A stretch of 64,000 nucleotides of DNA from Antarctobacter albus (GTDB lineage: Bacteria > Pseudomonadota > Alphaproteobacteria > Rhodobacterales > Rhodobacteraceae): positions 1 to 64,000 of the forward strand of contig NZ_FMZI01000003.1 of NCBI RefSeq assembly GCF_900101505.1. Reading direction: 5' to 3'. Shown here one piece after another: positions 1 through 8,588 of the stretch; within the stretch, counting starts at the first letter, position 1, and each line of letters begins with the position of its first letter. The notes beneath the pieces were generated by a model that was not told the origin of the DNA, did not search any database, and saw only the letters and a list, made by a program, of their open reading frames with translations. A program made the position numbers and the translations under genes.

Positions 1-165
1 GCCCTGCGCCTCCATCACCGCGCGCGAGACGATGTTCTCGGAGGCGATCAGCTCGATCTCGTCGCGTTGCCGGCCAAGCTCGCCGGTGATCGAGCCAAAC
101 AGTTCAGGGTCGCGCGAGGCGAGGGACTCGGTGAAAAAACCGTCGTCACGATGGGGGGCGTTCAT
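1..165 (-). CDS. glyA: Serine hydroxymethyltransferase, N-terminal part (cut by window edge)
   Basis: Only the first 55 residues lie in the window; the gene continues off the left edge. The translation contains the SHMT N-terminal signature [19 protein letters not shown], which lies in the PLP enzyme that converts serine plus tetrahydrofolate to glycine plus 5,10-methylene-THF in the cytosol. The ATG at 165 is supported by an AAAGGAG ribosome-binding site about 8 nt upstream on the minus strand. It is divergent from nadK. The catalytic lysine region cannot be seen here. The family assignment is near certain from this conserved segment. Confidence 0.95.
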   Translation of the reverse strand, partial: MNAPHRDDGFFTESLASRDPELFGSITGELGRQRDEIELIASENIVSRAVMEAQG

Positions 166-301
166 GGCGCTGCTCCTTTGGATTCGGATTGCGGGGTTTC
201 GTATAGGAAACCGGCTCTGACTCAAAGTAGGTAAAGCGACGGGCTGCGACATACCAGCGGCATGGCGGCCCGGGCACTGGTCCCTGCCGGAACTTTGTGC
301 T

Positions 302-320
302 TCCATCCGCCCCGGATGGA
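302..320 (+). promoter_or_regulatory. Perfect hairpin in nadK leader
   Basis: An 8-bp perfect inverted repeat (TCCATCCG / CGGATGGA, loop CCC) ends 18 nt before the nadK start codon and just before the purine-rich GACAGGA ribosome-binding region. There is no T-run, so it is not an intrinsic terminator. It may shape translation initiation or mRNA stability. Function is inferred from position only. Confidence 0.4.
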
Positions 321-338
321 GACGACAGGAAACCCCCG

Positions 339-1100
339 ATGAGCTTACGGATCGCCTTTTGTGCGTCCAACGCGCCGATTGCGCAATCGGCGCGCGCAGG
401 CCTGACGCGGCGCTATGGCGACCATGCCGAGCGTGGCGCGGACGTGATCGTCGCGCTGGGTGGCGACGGTTTCATGCTGCACACGCTGCACCGGACGCAG
501 GAGCTGGCGGTGCCGGTCTACGGCATGAACCGGGGCACCGTGGGCTTTCTGATGAACGAATATTCGGAACACGGGCTGGTCGAACGGCTGACCGCGGCGG
601 AAGAGGCGGTGATCAACCCGCTGGCCATGCGCGCGACCTGCACCGACGGCGAGGAACACGAGGCGCTGGCGATCAACGAGGTCTCTCTGCACCGTTCGGG
701 CAGCCAGGCGGCGCGGCTGCGGATCAGCGTCGATGGCCAGGTGCGGATGGCGGAACTGGTCTGTGACGGGGCGCTGGTGTCGACGCCCGCCGGATCGACC
801 GCCTACAACTACTCTGCGCACGGGCCGATCCTGCCGATCGGCGCGGATGTGCTGGCCCTGACCCCGGTGGCGGCCTTTCGGCCCCGGCGCTGGCGCGGCG
901 CGCTGCTGCCCAAGGCGGCAGAGGTCAGTTTCGAGGTGCTGGAGGCCGAGAAGCGCCCGGTCATGGCAGAGGCCGACGGGGCGGAGGTGCGCGACGTGCT
1001 GGCGGTGCAGATCCGGTCAGAGCCGGGTGTGGCGCACCGGGTGCTGTTCGACCCGGGGCACGGTCTGGAAGAACGGCTGATCCGCGAGCAGTTCGTTTAG
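339..1100 (+). CDS. nadK: NAD kinase
   Basis: A 254-residue cytosolic enzyme that phosphorylates NAD+ to NADP+ with ATP. The diagnostic GGDG motif is at residues 41-44 ([12 protein letters not shown]) and the second conserved block, INEVSLHR, follows near residue 110. A glycine-rich stretch, [15 protein letters not shown], matches the NAD-kinase substrate loop. Length suits the short proteobacterial form, which lacks the long N-terminal extension. The ATG at 339 is preferred over the in-frame upstream TTG/GTG codons because the homologous core begins [10 protein letters not shown] and a GACAGGA site precedes it. It stands alone, divergent from glyA and convergent with the secreted protein gene at 1131-2045. 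Confidence 0.95.
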   Translation: MSLRIAFCASNAPIAQSARAGLTRRYGDHAERGADVIVALGGDGFMLHTLHRTQELAVPVYGMNRGTVGFLMNEYSEHGLVERLTAAEEAVINPLAMRATCTDGEEHEALAINEVSLHRSGSQAARLRISVDGQVRMAELVCDGALVSTPAGSTAYNYSAHGPILPIGADVLALTPVAAFRPRRWRGALLPKAAEVSFEVLEAEKRPVMAEADGAEVRDVLAVQIRSEPGVAHRVLFDPGHGLEERLIREQFV

Positions 1101-1130
1101 AAGGGGGCGGGATCGCCCGTCCCTGGCTCT

Positions 1131-2045
1131 TCAGGGTTGCTGTTCCTTCAGGTCGAACCCGTCGAGTTCGTAGCGTTTGCCGCAGGGGCCGGCCTCGTCC
1201 CCGTCGCCGCATTGCGATCCCTTCACGATCAGGGTCAGGACGCCGGGTTGCCCGGTGATGGCCGCGTCCTGGATCGCGTTCAGGAAGACGCGGCGATAGC
1301 GGCCGTCCTCCATGCCCAGCCAGAAGGAGGTCAGACAGCCGGCCGGGCCGCAGACCATGTCGGGCGTGCTGTCGCACAGCATGGCGCCGTGGTTGATCCG
1401 CAGGTCCATCGGCGGTTTGCCGTCGATGTCGATCTGCTGCGAGAAGCCGTCGCTGACGGTCAGCTGCCCGTCGAGGACGGTGCAGGCCTCGCGCATGTCG
1501 CCAAGGATCTGCGCGGCGGGATCGGGCAGGGTGCGCCGTTCCAGCTCGCGCTGGTCGAAGTCGGGCAGCGGGCAGAATTTCTGGACCTCGGTGATCGCCG
1601 CGTTCGACCCGATCAGGGTGAAGCGATGGATCACCGGCGCGCTGTCGGCGCTGTCCCAGACATGCAGTTGCGCACGGATGCCGGCCTTGAGCCGGTCGAT
1701 GCCGCGCAGCTGGGTTTCCTCAAGCGGGGCATGGAAGCTCTCCAGCCCGGTATGGCTGAAATCCAGCGACCCGGCCAGTTGCGAGCCGACGAACAGCAGG
1801 CTGTCGAGGCGTGGCGCCGCCACCATGCCGGGCATGTTCCGCGTCGTCAGGCGGTAGGCCAGCGGCTCTCCGGTGGAGCAGCCCAGTTCAAAGCAGATCA
1901 CTTCGTCATCGCCGTTGCAGACGCGGGCAACATGTTCGGTCGCCTCCTCGCCGCCGACGAACTCCCAGTTGGCCCAAGCGGCACCGGTCCAGGCGCAGAG
2001 GCCGACAATGGCCAGGGTCAGTGCCTTGAAGGCCTTGCTTTGCAT
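1131..2045 (-). CDS. Secreted protein of unknown function
   Basis: A 304-residue protein that I do not recognise. Residues 1-25 form a typical Sec signal peptide (positively charged start, hydrophobic core, AWAN cleavage region), so the mature protein is probably periplasmic. It has about ten cysteines in the mature part, including FELGCSTG, MVCGPAGCLTSF and GSQCGDGDEAGPCG, which suggests disulfides. The first third resembles the Rhodobacteraceae type of periplasmic protein that begins with a CNGDDEVICFELGC-like stretch, but no function can be assigned. The ATG at 2045 has a strong AAAGGAGA site 8 nt upstream. Monocistronic; convergent with nadK with a 30-bp gap. Confidence 0.8.
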   Translation of the reverse strand: MQSKAFKALTLAIVGLCAWTGAAWANWEFVGGEEATEHVARVCNGDDEVICFELGCSTGEPLAYRLTTRNMPGMVAAPRLDSLLFVGSQLAGSLDFSHTGLESFHAPLEETQLRGIDRLKAGIRAQLHVWDSADSAPVIHRFTLIGSNAAITEVQKFCPLPDFDQRELERRTLPDPAAQILGDMREACTVLDGQLTVSDGFSQQIDIDGKPPMDLRINHGAMLCDSTPDMVCGPAGCLTSFWLGMEDGRYRRVFLNAIQDAAITGQPGVLTLIVKGSQCGDGDEAGPCGKRYELDGFDLKEQQP

Positions 2046-2367
2046 GAAGAATCTCCTTTCGCGCGGTCAGGGGATGAGTCCACGCCGCGCACGGCAGGTC
2101 AAGTCACACGACAGATCACAATCGCGCAAGCGGATTCCGCGCCATAGTATCGGGCGACTTGGGGGCGGGGCAGGGCGAGTCGCTTTTCAACTTTGCAAAG
2201 TCTCGCGATCATCAAAGATCACAGCAAGGATTTCGTGGGTTTGCAAATCTTTGCAGGGCGAATTCGCAAATCTTCTGCGATAATCTGTCCTGACCGCCGG
2301 TAACAGACTTGCCCGTTTGGCGGTGCTGCGCCTAAGCGGTTTGTCAGGGAATAGAGGAGGCTCTCTC
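2046..2367. other. 322-bp divergent intergenic region upstream of prpE
   Basis: This gap separates the secreted protein gene (minus) from prpE (plus). It carries no credible gene. Its right half contains the clustered TTTGCAAA-like elements listed separately; the left half (2050-2185) shows no repeat or RNA fold that I can support. The prpE ribosome-binding site AGAGGAGG lies at 2353-2360. Confidence 0.7.
2191..2270. promoter_or_regulatory. Cluster of TTTGCAAA-like operator elements (possible ScfR/PccR/RamB site)
   Basis: Four related elements lie within 80 bp: the palindrome CTTTGCAAAG (2191-2200), TTTGCAAA (2240-2247), TTTGCA (2250-2255) and TTCGCAAA (2263-2270). The nearest is about 100 bp before the prpE start. 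From memory, short-chain acyl-CoA regulators of the ScfR family (PccR in Rhodobacter sphaeroides, RamB in actinobacteria) bind repeats of TTTGCAAA upstream of propionate and acetate genes. The spacing here does not match the reported 4-bp spacer exactly, so the assignment is an inference from motif plus context. Confidence 0.55.
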
Positions 2368-4260
2368 ATGGGGTATCAAGACGTTTATGACCGCGCGCAG
2401 GCCGATCCGGAAGGCTTCTGGATGTCGGCGGCCGAGGCGATCGACTGGGAGAAGAAGCCCTCGAAGGCCCTCTTTGACCGTGGCGATCACATGTACGAAT
2501 GGTTTGCCGACGGCATGGTGAACACCTGCTGGAACGCGGTGGACCGGCACGTCGAGGCCGGGCGCGGCGAGCAGACGGCGATCATCTACGACAGCCCGAT
2601 CACCCATACCAAGCGTGAGATTTCCTACGTCGAACTGCGCAACCGCGTGGCCAACCTGGCCGGCGCGCTGCGCGCCAAGGGCGTCGAGAAGGGCGACCGC
2701 GTCATCATCTACATGCCGATGATCCCCGAGGCGCTGGAGGCCATGCTGGCCTGCGCGCGGCTGGGCGCAGTGCATTCGGTGGTCTTTGGCGGCTTTGCCG
2801 CGAGCGAGCTGGCGGTGCGAATCGACGATGCCCAGCCCAAGTGCATCATCGCCGCCTCCTGCGGGATGGAGCCGGGCCGCGTCGTCCACTACAAGCCGCT
2901 GCTGGACGGGGCCATCGACCAGGCCAAGCACAAGCCCGATTTCTGCGTGATCTTCCAGCGCGAGCAGGAAGTGGCGCACCTGGAAGAGGGGCGCGACTAC
3001 AACTGGCACGGGTTCCAGTACGGCGTCGAACCGGCGGACTGCGTGCCGGTCGAGGGCAACCATCCCGCGTACATCCTCTATACCTCGGGCACCACCGGCC
3101 AGCCCAAGGGCGTCGTGCGCCCCACGGCTGGGCACCTGGTGGCGCTGAACTGGACCATGAAGAACCTCTACAACGTCGATCCCGGCGACGTGTTCTGGGC
3201 CGCCTCGGACGTGGGCTGGGTCGTGGGCCATTCCTACATCTGCTACGGCCCGCTGATCCACGGCAACACCACCATCGTCTTCGAAGGCAAGCCCGTGGGC
3301 ACCCCCGACGCGGGCACCTTCTGGCGGGTGATCTCGGAACACAAGGTAAAGTCCTTCTTTACCGCGCCGACTGCCTTCCGCGCGGTGAAACGCGAGGATC
3401 CCAAGGGCGAATTTGTCGGGAAATATGACCTGAGCTGCCTCAAGGCCGTCTACCTGGCGGGCGAACGCGCCGATCCGGACACGATCCAATGGGCGCAGGA
3501 CCAGCTGAAGGTGCCGGTGATCGACCACTGGTGGCAGACCGAAACCGGCTGGTGCATCGCGGGCAACCCGCTGGGCATCGAGGAATTGCCCACCAAGCTG
3601 GGCTCTCCGGCCAAGCCGATGCCGGGCTACGACATCCAGATCCTGGACGAGGGCGGCCACCCCATGAAACAGGGCGAACTGGGCGCCATCGCGGTCAAGC
3701 TGCCGCTGCCGCCGGGCACGCTGCCGACGCTGTGGAACGCCGAGGCGCGGTTCAAGAAGAGCTACCTGGAGCATTTCCCCGGCTACTACGAGACCGGCGA
3801 CGCGGGCATGATCGACGAGGACGGCTACGTCTACATCATGGCGCGCACCGATGACGTCATCAACGTCGCGGGCCACCGCCTGTCGACCGGCGGCATGGAA
3901 GAGGTGCTGGCCTCGCATCCGGACGTGGCCGAATGCGCCGTGATCGGCGTGACCGACCAGCTGAAGGGCCAGCTGCCGCTGGGGTTCCTCTGCCTCTCCT
4001 CGGGCGTGAACCGCCCGCACGAGGAGATCGTGGCGGAAAGCGTCAAGCTGGTGCGCGAGAAGATCGGCCCCGTCGCGGCCTTCAAGCTGGCCTGCGTGGT
4101 GGACCGCCTGCCCAAGACCCGCTCGGGCAAGATCCTGCGCCGGACGATGGTTCAGATCGCGGATGGAGAAGAGTTCAAGATGCCGGCGACCATCGACGAC
4201 CCGGCGATCCTGGACGAGATCAGGGAAGCCCTGCAGGGGCTGGGCTACGCGAAGGGCTGA
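2368..4260 (+). CDS. prpE: Propionyl-CoA synthetase (AMP-forming), PrpE type
   Basis: A 630-residue cytosolic ANL-superfamily ligase that activates propionate (and probably acetate) to the CoA thioester through an acyl-adenylate. Visible motifs are the P-loop YTSGTTGQPKGVVRPTAG near residue 238, DHWWQTETGW near 385, and the C-terminal A10 block KTRSGKILRRTM near 582, whose second lysine is catalytic and a target of acetylation in the family. The Gly-Trp in the acyl pocket and the VVRPTAGH sequence favour PrpE over Acs. The ATG at 2368 has an AGAGGAGG site. Upstream TTTGCAAA-like elements suggest control by a short-chain acyl-CoA regulator. Acetyl-CoA synthetase is the main alternative. Confidence 0.9.
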   Translation: MGYQDVYDRAQADPEGFWMSAAEAIDWEKKPSKALFDRGDHMYEWFADGMVNTCWNAVDRHVEAGRGEQTAIIYDSPITHTKREISYVELRNRVANLAGALRAKGVEKGDRVIIYMPMIPEALEAMLACARLGAVHSVVFGGFAASELAVRIDDAQPKCIIAASCGMEPGRVVHYKPLLDGAIDQAKHKPDFCVIFQREQEVAHLEEGRDYNWHGFQYGVEPADCVPVEGNHPAYILYTSGTTGQPKGVVRPTAGHLVALNWTMKNLYNVDPGDVFWAASDVGWVVGHSYICYGPLIHGNTTIVFEGKPVGTPDAGTFWRVISEHKVKSFFTAPTAFRAVKREDPKGEFVGKYDLSCLKAVYLAGERADPDTIQWAQDQLKVPVIDHWWQTETGWCIAGNPLGIEELPTKLGSPAKPMPGYDIQILDEGGHPMKQGELGAIAVKLPLPPGTLPTLWNAEARFKKSYLEHFPGYYETGDAGMIDEDGYVYIMARTDDVINVAGHRLSTGGMEEVLASHPDVAECAVIGVTDQLKGQLPLGFLCLSSGVNRPHEEIVAESVKLVREKIGPVAAFKLACVVDRLPKTRSGKILRRTMVQIADGEEFKMPATIDDPAILDEIREALQGLGYAKG

Positions 4261-4301
4261 GACCTGGCAGGCGCTGCGGGCGTTTTCCCAACGGGTGTGA
4301 G

Positions 4302-4323
4302 GGGCGCTGCGGCGCCCTTCTTT
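4302..4323 (+). terminator. Intrinsic terminator after prpE
   Basis: A 6-bp GC stem (GGGCGC, loop TGCG, GCGCCC) is followed by TTCTTTG. It lies 41 bp beyond the prpE stop codon, between two convergent genes. Confidence 0.65.
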
Positions 4324-4376
4324 GGTTTGAAAAATACCTCGGGGGAGGCGCCGAAGGCGACGGGGGCAGAGCCCCC
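4318..4376. repeat. Dispersed G-rich intergenic repeat, copy A
   Basis: Read on the minus strand this stretch has four ordered parts: a GGGGGC-TCT-GCCCCC stem, a short CGCC-TTC-GGCG stem, the segment CCCCCGAGGTA, and an ACCAAAGAAG tail. The same order occurs at 54542-54600 and, in a shorter form, at 37258-37305. It overlaps the tail of the prpE terminator. It sits between convergent genes and could end transcription from both sides. Confidence 0.7.
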
Positions 4377-4406
4377 ATCGCGCGGGTTCGGGCCCGCGCC
4401 GCCGGC

Positions 4407-6686
4407 TCAGCTGTAGTGATCGACCGGCGTACCTGCGATGGCGGCCATGTTCAGCAGGCCCCGCGCGGTGATCGAGGGTGTCACGATATGGGCGCGGTTG
4501 CCCATGCCCATCAGGATCGGCCCGACCTCCAGCCCGCCGCCCTTCATCTTGAGGATGTTGCGCGTGGCCGAGGCGGCATCCGCATGGCCGAAGATCAGCA
4601 CGTTGGCCGCGCCCTGCATCCGGTTGCCGGGGAAGAGGCGCGCGCGCAGCTCGGGGTCGAGCGCGGCGTCCACGTTCATCTCGCCCTCGTAGCAGAAATC
4701 GCAGCCGCGATCGTCGAGGATCTCGAGCGCCGCGCGCAGCCGCTGGCCCGAGCCTTCGGCCTGGTTCCCGAACTGCGATTGCGAGCAGAGGGCGATGTTG
4801 GGCTCGATCCCGAAGCGCCGGACGTGCCGTGCCGCGCCGATGGCGGTCTGGGCCAGTTCCTCGGGCGTGGGCAGCAACCGCACATGGGTGTCGGCGATGA
4901 AGAGCGGCCCGTCTTCGAGGATCATCAGCGACAGCGCGCCATGCGGGTGCAGCTTGGCCGAGCCGAGGATCTGGCGGACATAGTTCAGGTGCCAGCGGTA
5001 TTCGCCGAAGGTGCCGCAGATCATGCTGTCGGCCTCGTCGCGCTGGACCATGATGGCGCCGATGGCGGTGGTGTTGGTGCGCATGATCGCGCGGGCGAGG
5101 TCCGGCGTGACGCCGCGCCGCGCCATGATCTGGTGGTAGGTTTCCCAGTAGTCGCGGTAGCGCGGGTCGTTCTCCGGGTTCACGATGTTGAAATCGCGGT
5201 CCGGGCGGATTTCGAGGCCCATGCGCTCACATCGGGTCTCGATCACCTCGGGGCGGCCGATCAGGATCGGGGTTTCGGTGGTTTCCTCGAGGATCGCCTG
5301 GGCGGCGCGCAGGACCCGTTCGTCTTCGCCCTCGGCAAAGACGATGCGGCGGCTGGCGGTGGCGGCGGCCTGGAAGACCGGGCGCATCAGCAGGGCGGAC
5401 TTGTAGACGCTTGCGTCAAGGCGCTGCTTGTAGGCCTCGATGTCCTCGAGCGGGCGCATGGCGACGCCGCTTTCCATCGCCGCGCGGGCCACTGCGGTCG
5501 AGACGACGCCGGAGAGGCGCGGATCGAAGGGCTTGGGGATCAGGTAGTCGGCGCCAAAGGTCAGCTGCTCGCCCCGGTAGGCGGCGGCGGCCTCTGCCGA
5601 CGTCGTGGCACGGGCCAGCGCCGCGATGCCCTCGACACAGGCGACCTGCATGGCGTCGTTGATCTCTGTCGCGCCGACGTCCAGCGCACCACGGAAGATG
5701 AAGGGGAAACAGAGGACGTTGTTGACCTGGTTGGGGAAGTCGCTGCGCCCGGTGGCGATGATCGCATCCGGAGCCGCCTCGCGGGCGAGGTCGGGCATGA
5801 TCTCGGGCGTCGGGTTGGCCAGGGCAAAGATGATGGGGCGCCGCGACATGCGCCTGACCAGTTCGGGTTTCAGGACGCCGGGACCGGAGAGACCCAGGAA
5901 GAGGTCGGCGCCGTCGATCACCTCGTCCAGCGTGCGCTTGTCGGAGGCCTGGGCAAAGGCGGCCTTTTGCGGGTTCATGTCCTCTGCCCGGCCTTCGTAG
6001 ACCAGCCCGTGAATGTCGCAGAGCCAGACGTTCTCGCGCTTGACGCCCAGTTTCAGCAGCATGTTGAGGCAGGCGATGCCCGCCGCGCCGCCGCCGGTGC
6101 TGACGACCTTGATGTCGCCCCAGGCCTTGCCCGCGACGTGCAGCGCGTTGGTGGCCGCAGCGCCGACGACGATGGCGGTGCCGTGCTGGTCATCGTGGAA
6201 CACGGGGATGTTCATCCGCTCGCGGCAGAGTTTTTCGACGATGAAACAGTCGGGCGCCTTGATGTCCTCGAGGTTGATGGCGCCGAAGGTGGGTTCCAGC
6301 GCGCAGACGATCTCGGCCAGCTTCTCGGGGTCGGGTTCGTTCACCTCGATGTCGAAACAGTCGATGTCGGCGAATTTCTTGAACAGGACGGCCTTGCCTT
6401 CCATCACCGGCTTCGATGCCAGCGCGCCGATATTGCCCAGCCCCAGGACGGCGGTGCCGTTCGAGACAACGGCCACCAGGTTGCCGCGGGTGGTGTAGCG
6501 GGCGGCGGCGGCCTCGTCGGCCTTGATCTCCAGGCAGGCTTCGGCGACGCCGGGGGAATAGGCGCGGGAGAGGTCGCGGCCATTGGCCAGCGGCTTGGTC
6601 GCGCGGACCTCGAGTTTCCCGGGCTTTGGGTTCTCGTGGTAGAACAGGGCCGCCTGGCGCAAGGTTTCGTTGCTGGATTCGGTCAT
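4407..6686 (-). CDS. maeB: NADP-dependent malic enzyme with phosphotransacetylase-like domain
   Basis: A 759-residue cytosolic enzyme that oxidatively decarboxylates malate to pyruvate. The N-terminal malic-enzyme half (about 1-430) shows [15 protein letters not shown], the NAD(P)-binding region [18 protein letters not shown] and the metal/substrate segment [19 protein letters not shown]. The C-terminal 330 residues are a phosphate-acetyltransferase-like domain ([29 protein letters not shown]), which in MaeB-type enzymes is regulatory and not catalytic. The ATG at 6686 ([11 protein letters not shown]) is chosen because family homology starts there; the frame stays open upstream to 6905 but that part is unlike the family. 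It is divergent from the cdd operon and convergent with prpE, which fits C3/C4 carbon flow. Confidence 0.95.
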   Translation of the reverse strand: MTESSNETLRQAALFYHENPKPGKLEVRATKPLANGRDLSRAYSPGVAEACLEIKADEAAAARYTTRGNLVAVVSNGTAVLGLGNIGALASKPVMEGKAVLFKKFADIDCFDIEVNEPDPEKLAEIVCALEPTFGAINLEDIKAPDCFIVEKLCRERMNIPVFHDDQHGTAIVVGAAATNALHVAGKAWGDIKVVSTGGGAAGIACLNMLLKLGVKRENVWLCDIHGLVYEGRAEDMNPQKAAFAQASDKRTLDEVIDGADLFLGLSGPGVLKPELVRRMSRRPIIFALANPTPEIMPDLAREAAPDAIIATGRSDFPNQVNNVLCFPFIFRGALDVGATEINDAMQVACVEGIAALARATTSAEAAAAYRGEQLTFGADYLIPKPFDPRLSGVVSTAVARAAMESGVAMRPLEDIEAYKQRLDASVYKSALLMRPVFQAAATASRRIVFAEGEDERVLRAAQAILEETTETPILIGRPEVIETRCERMGLEIRPDRDFNIVNPENDPRYRDYWETYHQIMARRGVTPDLARAIMRTNTTAIGAIMVQRDEADSMICGTFGEYRWHLNYVRQILGSAKLHPHGALSLMILEDGPLFIADTHVRLLPTPEELAQTAIGAARHVRRFGIEPNIALCSQSQFGNQAEGSGQRLRAALEILDDRGCDFCYEGEMNVDAALDPELRARLFPGNRMQGAANVLIFGHADAASATRNILKMKGGGLEVGPILMGMGNRAHIVTPSITARGLLNMAAIAGTPVDHYS

Positions 6687-6727
6687 GGGCAGGCCTTTCG
6701 GACAGGGGTAGTTCAACGGTAAACAAT

Positions 6728-6848
6728 CGTGAACGCCGGGTGAAGACTCCTCTTTGGCGGTACAGTTTTCGGCTAATTTTGTAAATCGCGAGAGAGGACC
6801 GGTGCCGGGGGTGGCGGATTTTCCGACCAGGGCGACCCGGCGTTCACG
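6728..6848. promoter_or_regulatory. 14-bp perfect inverted repeat spanning the maeB-cdd divergent promoter region
   Basis: The arms CGTGAACGCCGGGT (6728-6741) and ACCCGGCGTTCACG (6835-6848) are exact reverse complements separated by 93 bp. They flank the interval that must hold both the maeB and cdd promoters. This could be a pair of identical sites in opposite orientation for one regulator, or a long-range RNA stem. No regulator is known from the sequence alone. Confidence 0.5.
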
Positions 6849-6903
6849 CTTGCAATCGCGGCGCGCCAGTTTCACGATGAAGGCCCGAAGTCCCGGAGGT
6901 TCC

Positions 6904-7296
6904 ATGTCCCTTGCCGATGCGGCCCGCGCCGTGCGCGAAAACGCCTATACGCCCTACTCCAATTTCAAGGTGGGGGCCGCGCTGCGCACACCCTCGGGGG
7001 CGGTCTACGTCGGATGCAACGTCGAGAACGTCGCCTACCCCGAAGGCACCTGCGCCGAGGCGGGGGCGATCGCGGCGATGGTGGCGGCGGGCGAGACCGA
7101 GATCGCCGAGGCCTATGTCATCGCCGACAGCGCGCACCCGGTGCCCCCCTGCGGTGGCTGTCGGCAGAAACTGTTCGAGTTTGCCAAGGGGCACACGCCG
7201 GTGACGCTGGCCACGCTGGACGGGGCCGAAGAAAAGGTGACCGTGGCGGACCTGCTGCCCGGTGCCTTTGCCAACAGCCACATGGACCGCGCGTGA
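6904..7296 (+). CDS. cdd: Cytidine deaminase (tetrameric type)
   Basis: A 130-residue cytosolic zinc enzyme that deaminates cytidine and deoxycytidine to uridine and deoxyuridine. The substrate motif CNVENVAYPEGTCAEAGAI contains the Cys-Ala-Glu zinc ligand plus proton-shuttle glutamate, and PPCGGCRQ supplies two further cysteine ligands. The three-cysteine pattern and short length identify the homotetrameric class. The ATG at 6904 follows CCCGGAGGTTCC, a good ribosome-binding site. It is the first gene of a nucleoside salvage operon: its TGA overlaps the deoA ATG by one base (TGATG), which indicates translational coupling. Confidence 0.95.
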   Translation: MSLADAARAVRENAYTPYSNFKVGAALRTPSGAVYVGCNVENVAYPEGTCAEAGAIAAMVAAGETEIAEAYVIADSAHPVPPCGGCRQKLFEFAKGHTPVTLATLDGAEEKVTVADLLPGAFANSHMDRA

Positions 7297-8588
7297 TGGA
7301 CGCAAGGCGGGTCATTGCCGAGTTGCGGCGGGGCGAGGACCCGTCGCCGCGCGACCTGGCCTGGTTCGCGCAGGGCCTGGCCGATGGCACGGTCAGTGCG
7401 GCCCAGGGCGGGGCCTTCGCGATGGGTGTCTGCCTGCGCGGCCTGTCCGAAGCCGGGCGCGTGGCGCTGACGCTGGCGATGCGGGATTCGGGCCATGTGC
7501 TGCACTGGGACCTGGATGCGCCGGTGGTGGACAAGCATTCGACCGGCGGCGTGGGCGATTGCGTCAGCTTGGTGCTGGCGCCCGCGCTGGCCGCCTGCGG
7601 GGTCTATGTGCCGATGATTTCCGGCCGGGGCCTGGGCCATACAGGCGGCACGCTGGACAAGCTGGAAGCGATCCCCGGCTATTCGGTCGGCGTGGACGAG
7701 GCCATGTTGCGGCACGTGGTGGGTGATGTCGGCTGTGCCATCGTCAGCGCCTCTGCCGACATCGCGCCCGCGGACAAGCGGCTGTACGCGATCCGCGACG
7801 TGACGGCGACGGTCGAGAGCCTCGACCTGATAACCGCCTCTATCCTGTCCAAGAAACTGGCCGCCGGGCTGCAGTCGCTGGTGCTGGACGTCAAGACCGG
7901 CTCCGGCGCCTTCATGAAGTCCCCCGAAGAGGCGCGCGCGCTGGCCGAGGCATTGGTGAGCACCGCCAATGCCGCCGGGTGCCCCACGACCGCGCTTATC
8001 ACCGACATGTCGCAACCGCTGGCCCCCGCGCTGGGCAACGCGCTGGAGGTCGATGTTTCGATGGCGGTGCTGACGGGCGAGGCGACGGGGCCGCTCTTGG
8101 ACCTCAGCATTGCGCTGGGGGCTGAGCTGCTGACCACTGCCGGGATCGAGGGAGGCGAGGCCAAGCTGCGCAAGGCCATCACCAGTGGCGCGGCGGCGGA
8201 ACGGTTTGGCCGCATGGTCTATGCCCTTGGCGGGCCGCTGTCCTTTGTCGAGGACTGGCGGCGGTTCCTGCCCGAGGCCACGGTGATCCTGGAGGTGCCC
8301 GCCCCCGCCGACGGCGTGGTGACGGCGATGGACGGCGAGGCGCTGGGCCTCGCCGTGGTCGACCTGGGCGGCGGGCGCCGAGTCGAAACGGACGTGGTGG
8401 ACCCGGCGGTGGGCCTGTCGGACATGGTGCGCCTGGGGGACAGGGTGCGCCGGGGGCAGCCGCTGTGCCGCGTGCACGCGGCGCGCGAGGGGCAGGCAGC
8501 GGCAGCGGCGCAGGCGGTTCTGGAGGCGATCACGCTGGGCGAGAGTGCCGCCGCCGCGACGCCTCTGGTTCTGGAACGGGTGAGCTGA
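7296..8588 (+). CDS. deoA: Thymidine phosphorylase
   Basis: A 430-residue cytosolic enzyme of the nucleoside phosphorylase-II family that splits thymidine (or deoxyuridine) with phosphate to base plus 2-deoxyribose-1-phosphate. Family signatures are the phosphate-binding KHSTGGVGD near residue 83, the signature SGRGLGHTGGTLDKLEAIPG, and LDVKTGSGAFMKS. It takes the deoxyuridine made by Cdd and passes deoxyribose-1-phosphate to DeoB. One-base overlaps (TGATG) at both ends couple it to cdd and deoB. Confidence 0.95.
   Translation: MDARRVIAELRRGEDPSPRDLAWFAQGLADGTVSAAQGGAFAMGVCLRGLSEAGRVALTLAMRDSGHVLHWDLDAPVVDKHSTGGVGDCVSLVLAPALAACGVYVPMISGRGLGHTGGTLDKLEAIPGYSVGVDEAMLRHVVGDVGCAIVSASADIAPADKRLYAIRDVTATVESLDLITASILSKKLAAGLQSLVLDVKTGSGAFMKSPEEARALAEALVSTANAAGCPTTALITDMSQPLAPALGNALEVDVSMAVLTGEATGPLLDLSIALGAELLTTAGIEGGEAKLRKAITSGAAAERFGRMVYALGGPLSFVEDWRRFLPEATVILEVPAPADGVVTAMDGEALGLAVVDLGGGRRVETDVVDPAVGLSDMVRLGDRVRRGQPLCRVHAAREGQAAAAAQAVLEAITLGESAAAATPLVLERVS

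Noticed and set aside
3933-6722. A 929-codon plus-strand frame through the end of prpE and maeB
   Set aside because: It overlaps prpE out of frame and lies antisense to maeB; no domain is recognisable.
6687-6905. N-terminal extension of maeB up to 6905
   Set aside because: The added residues are unlike any malic enzyme and would cover the divergent promoter region; the ATG at 6686 matches the family.
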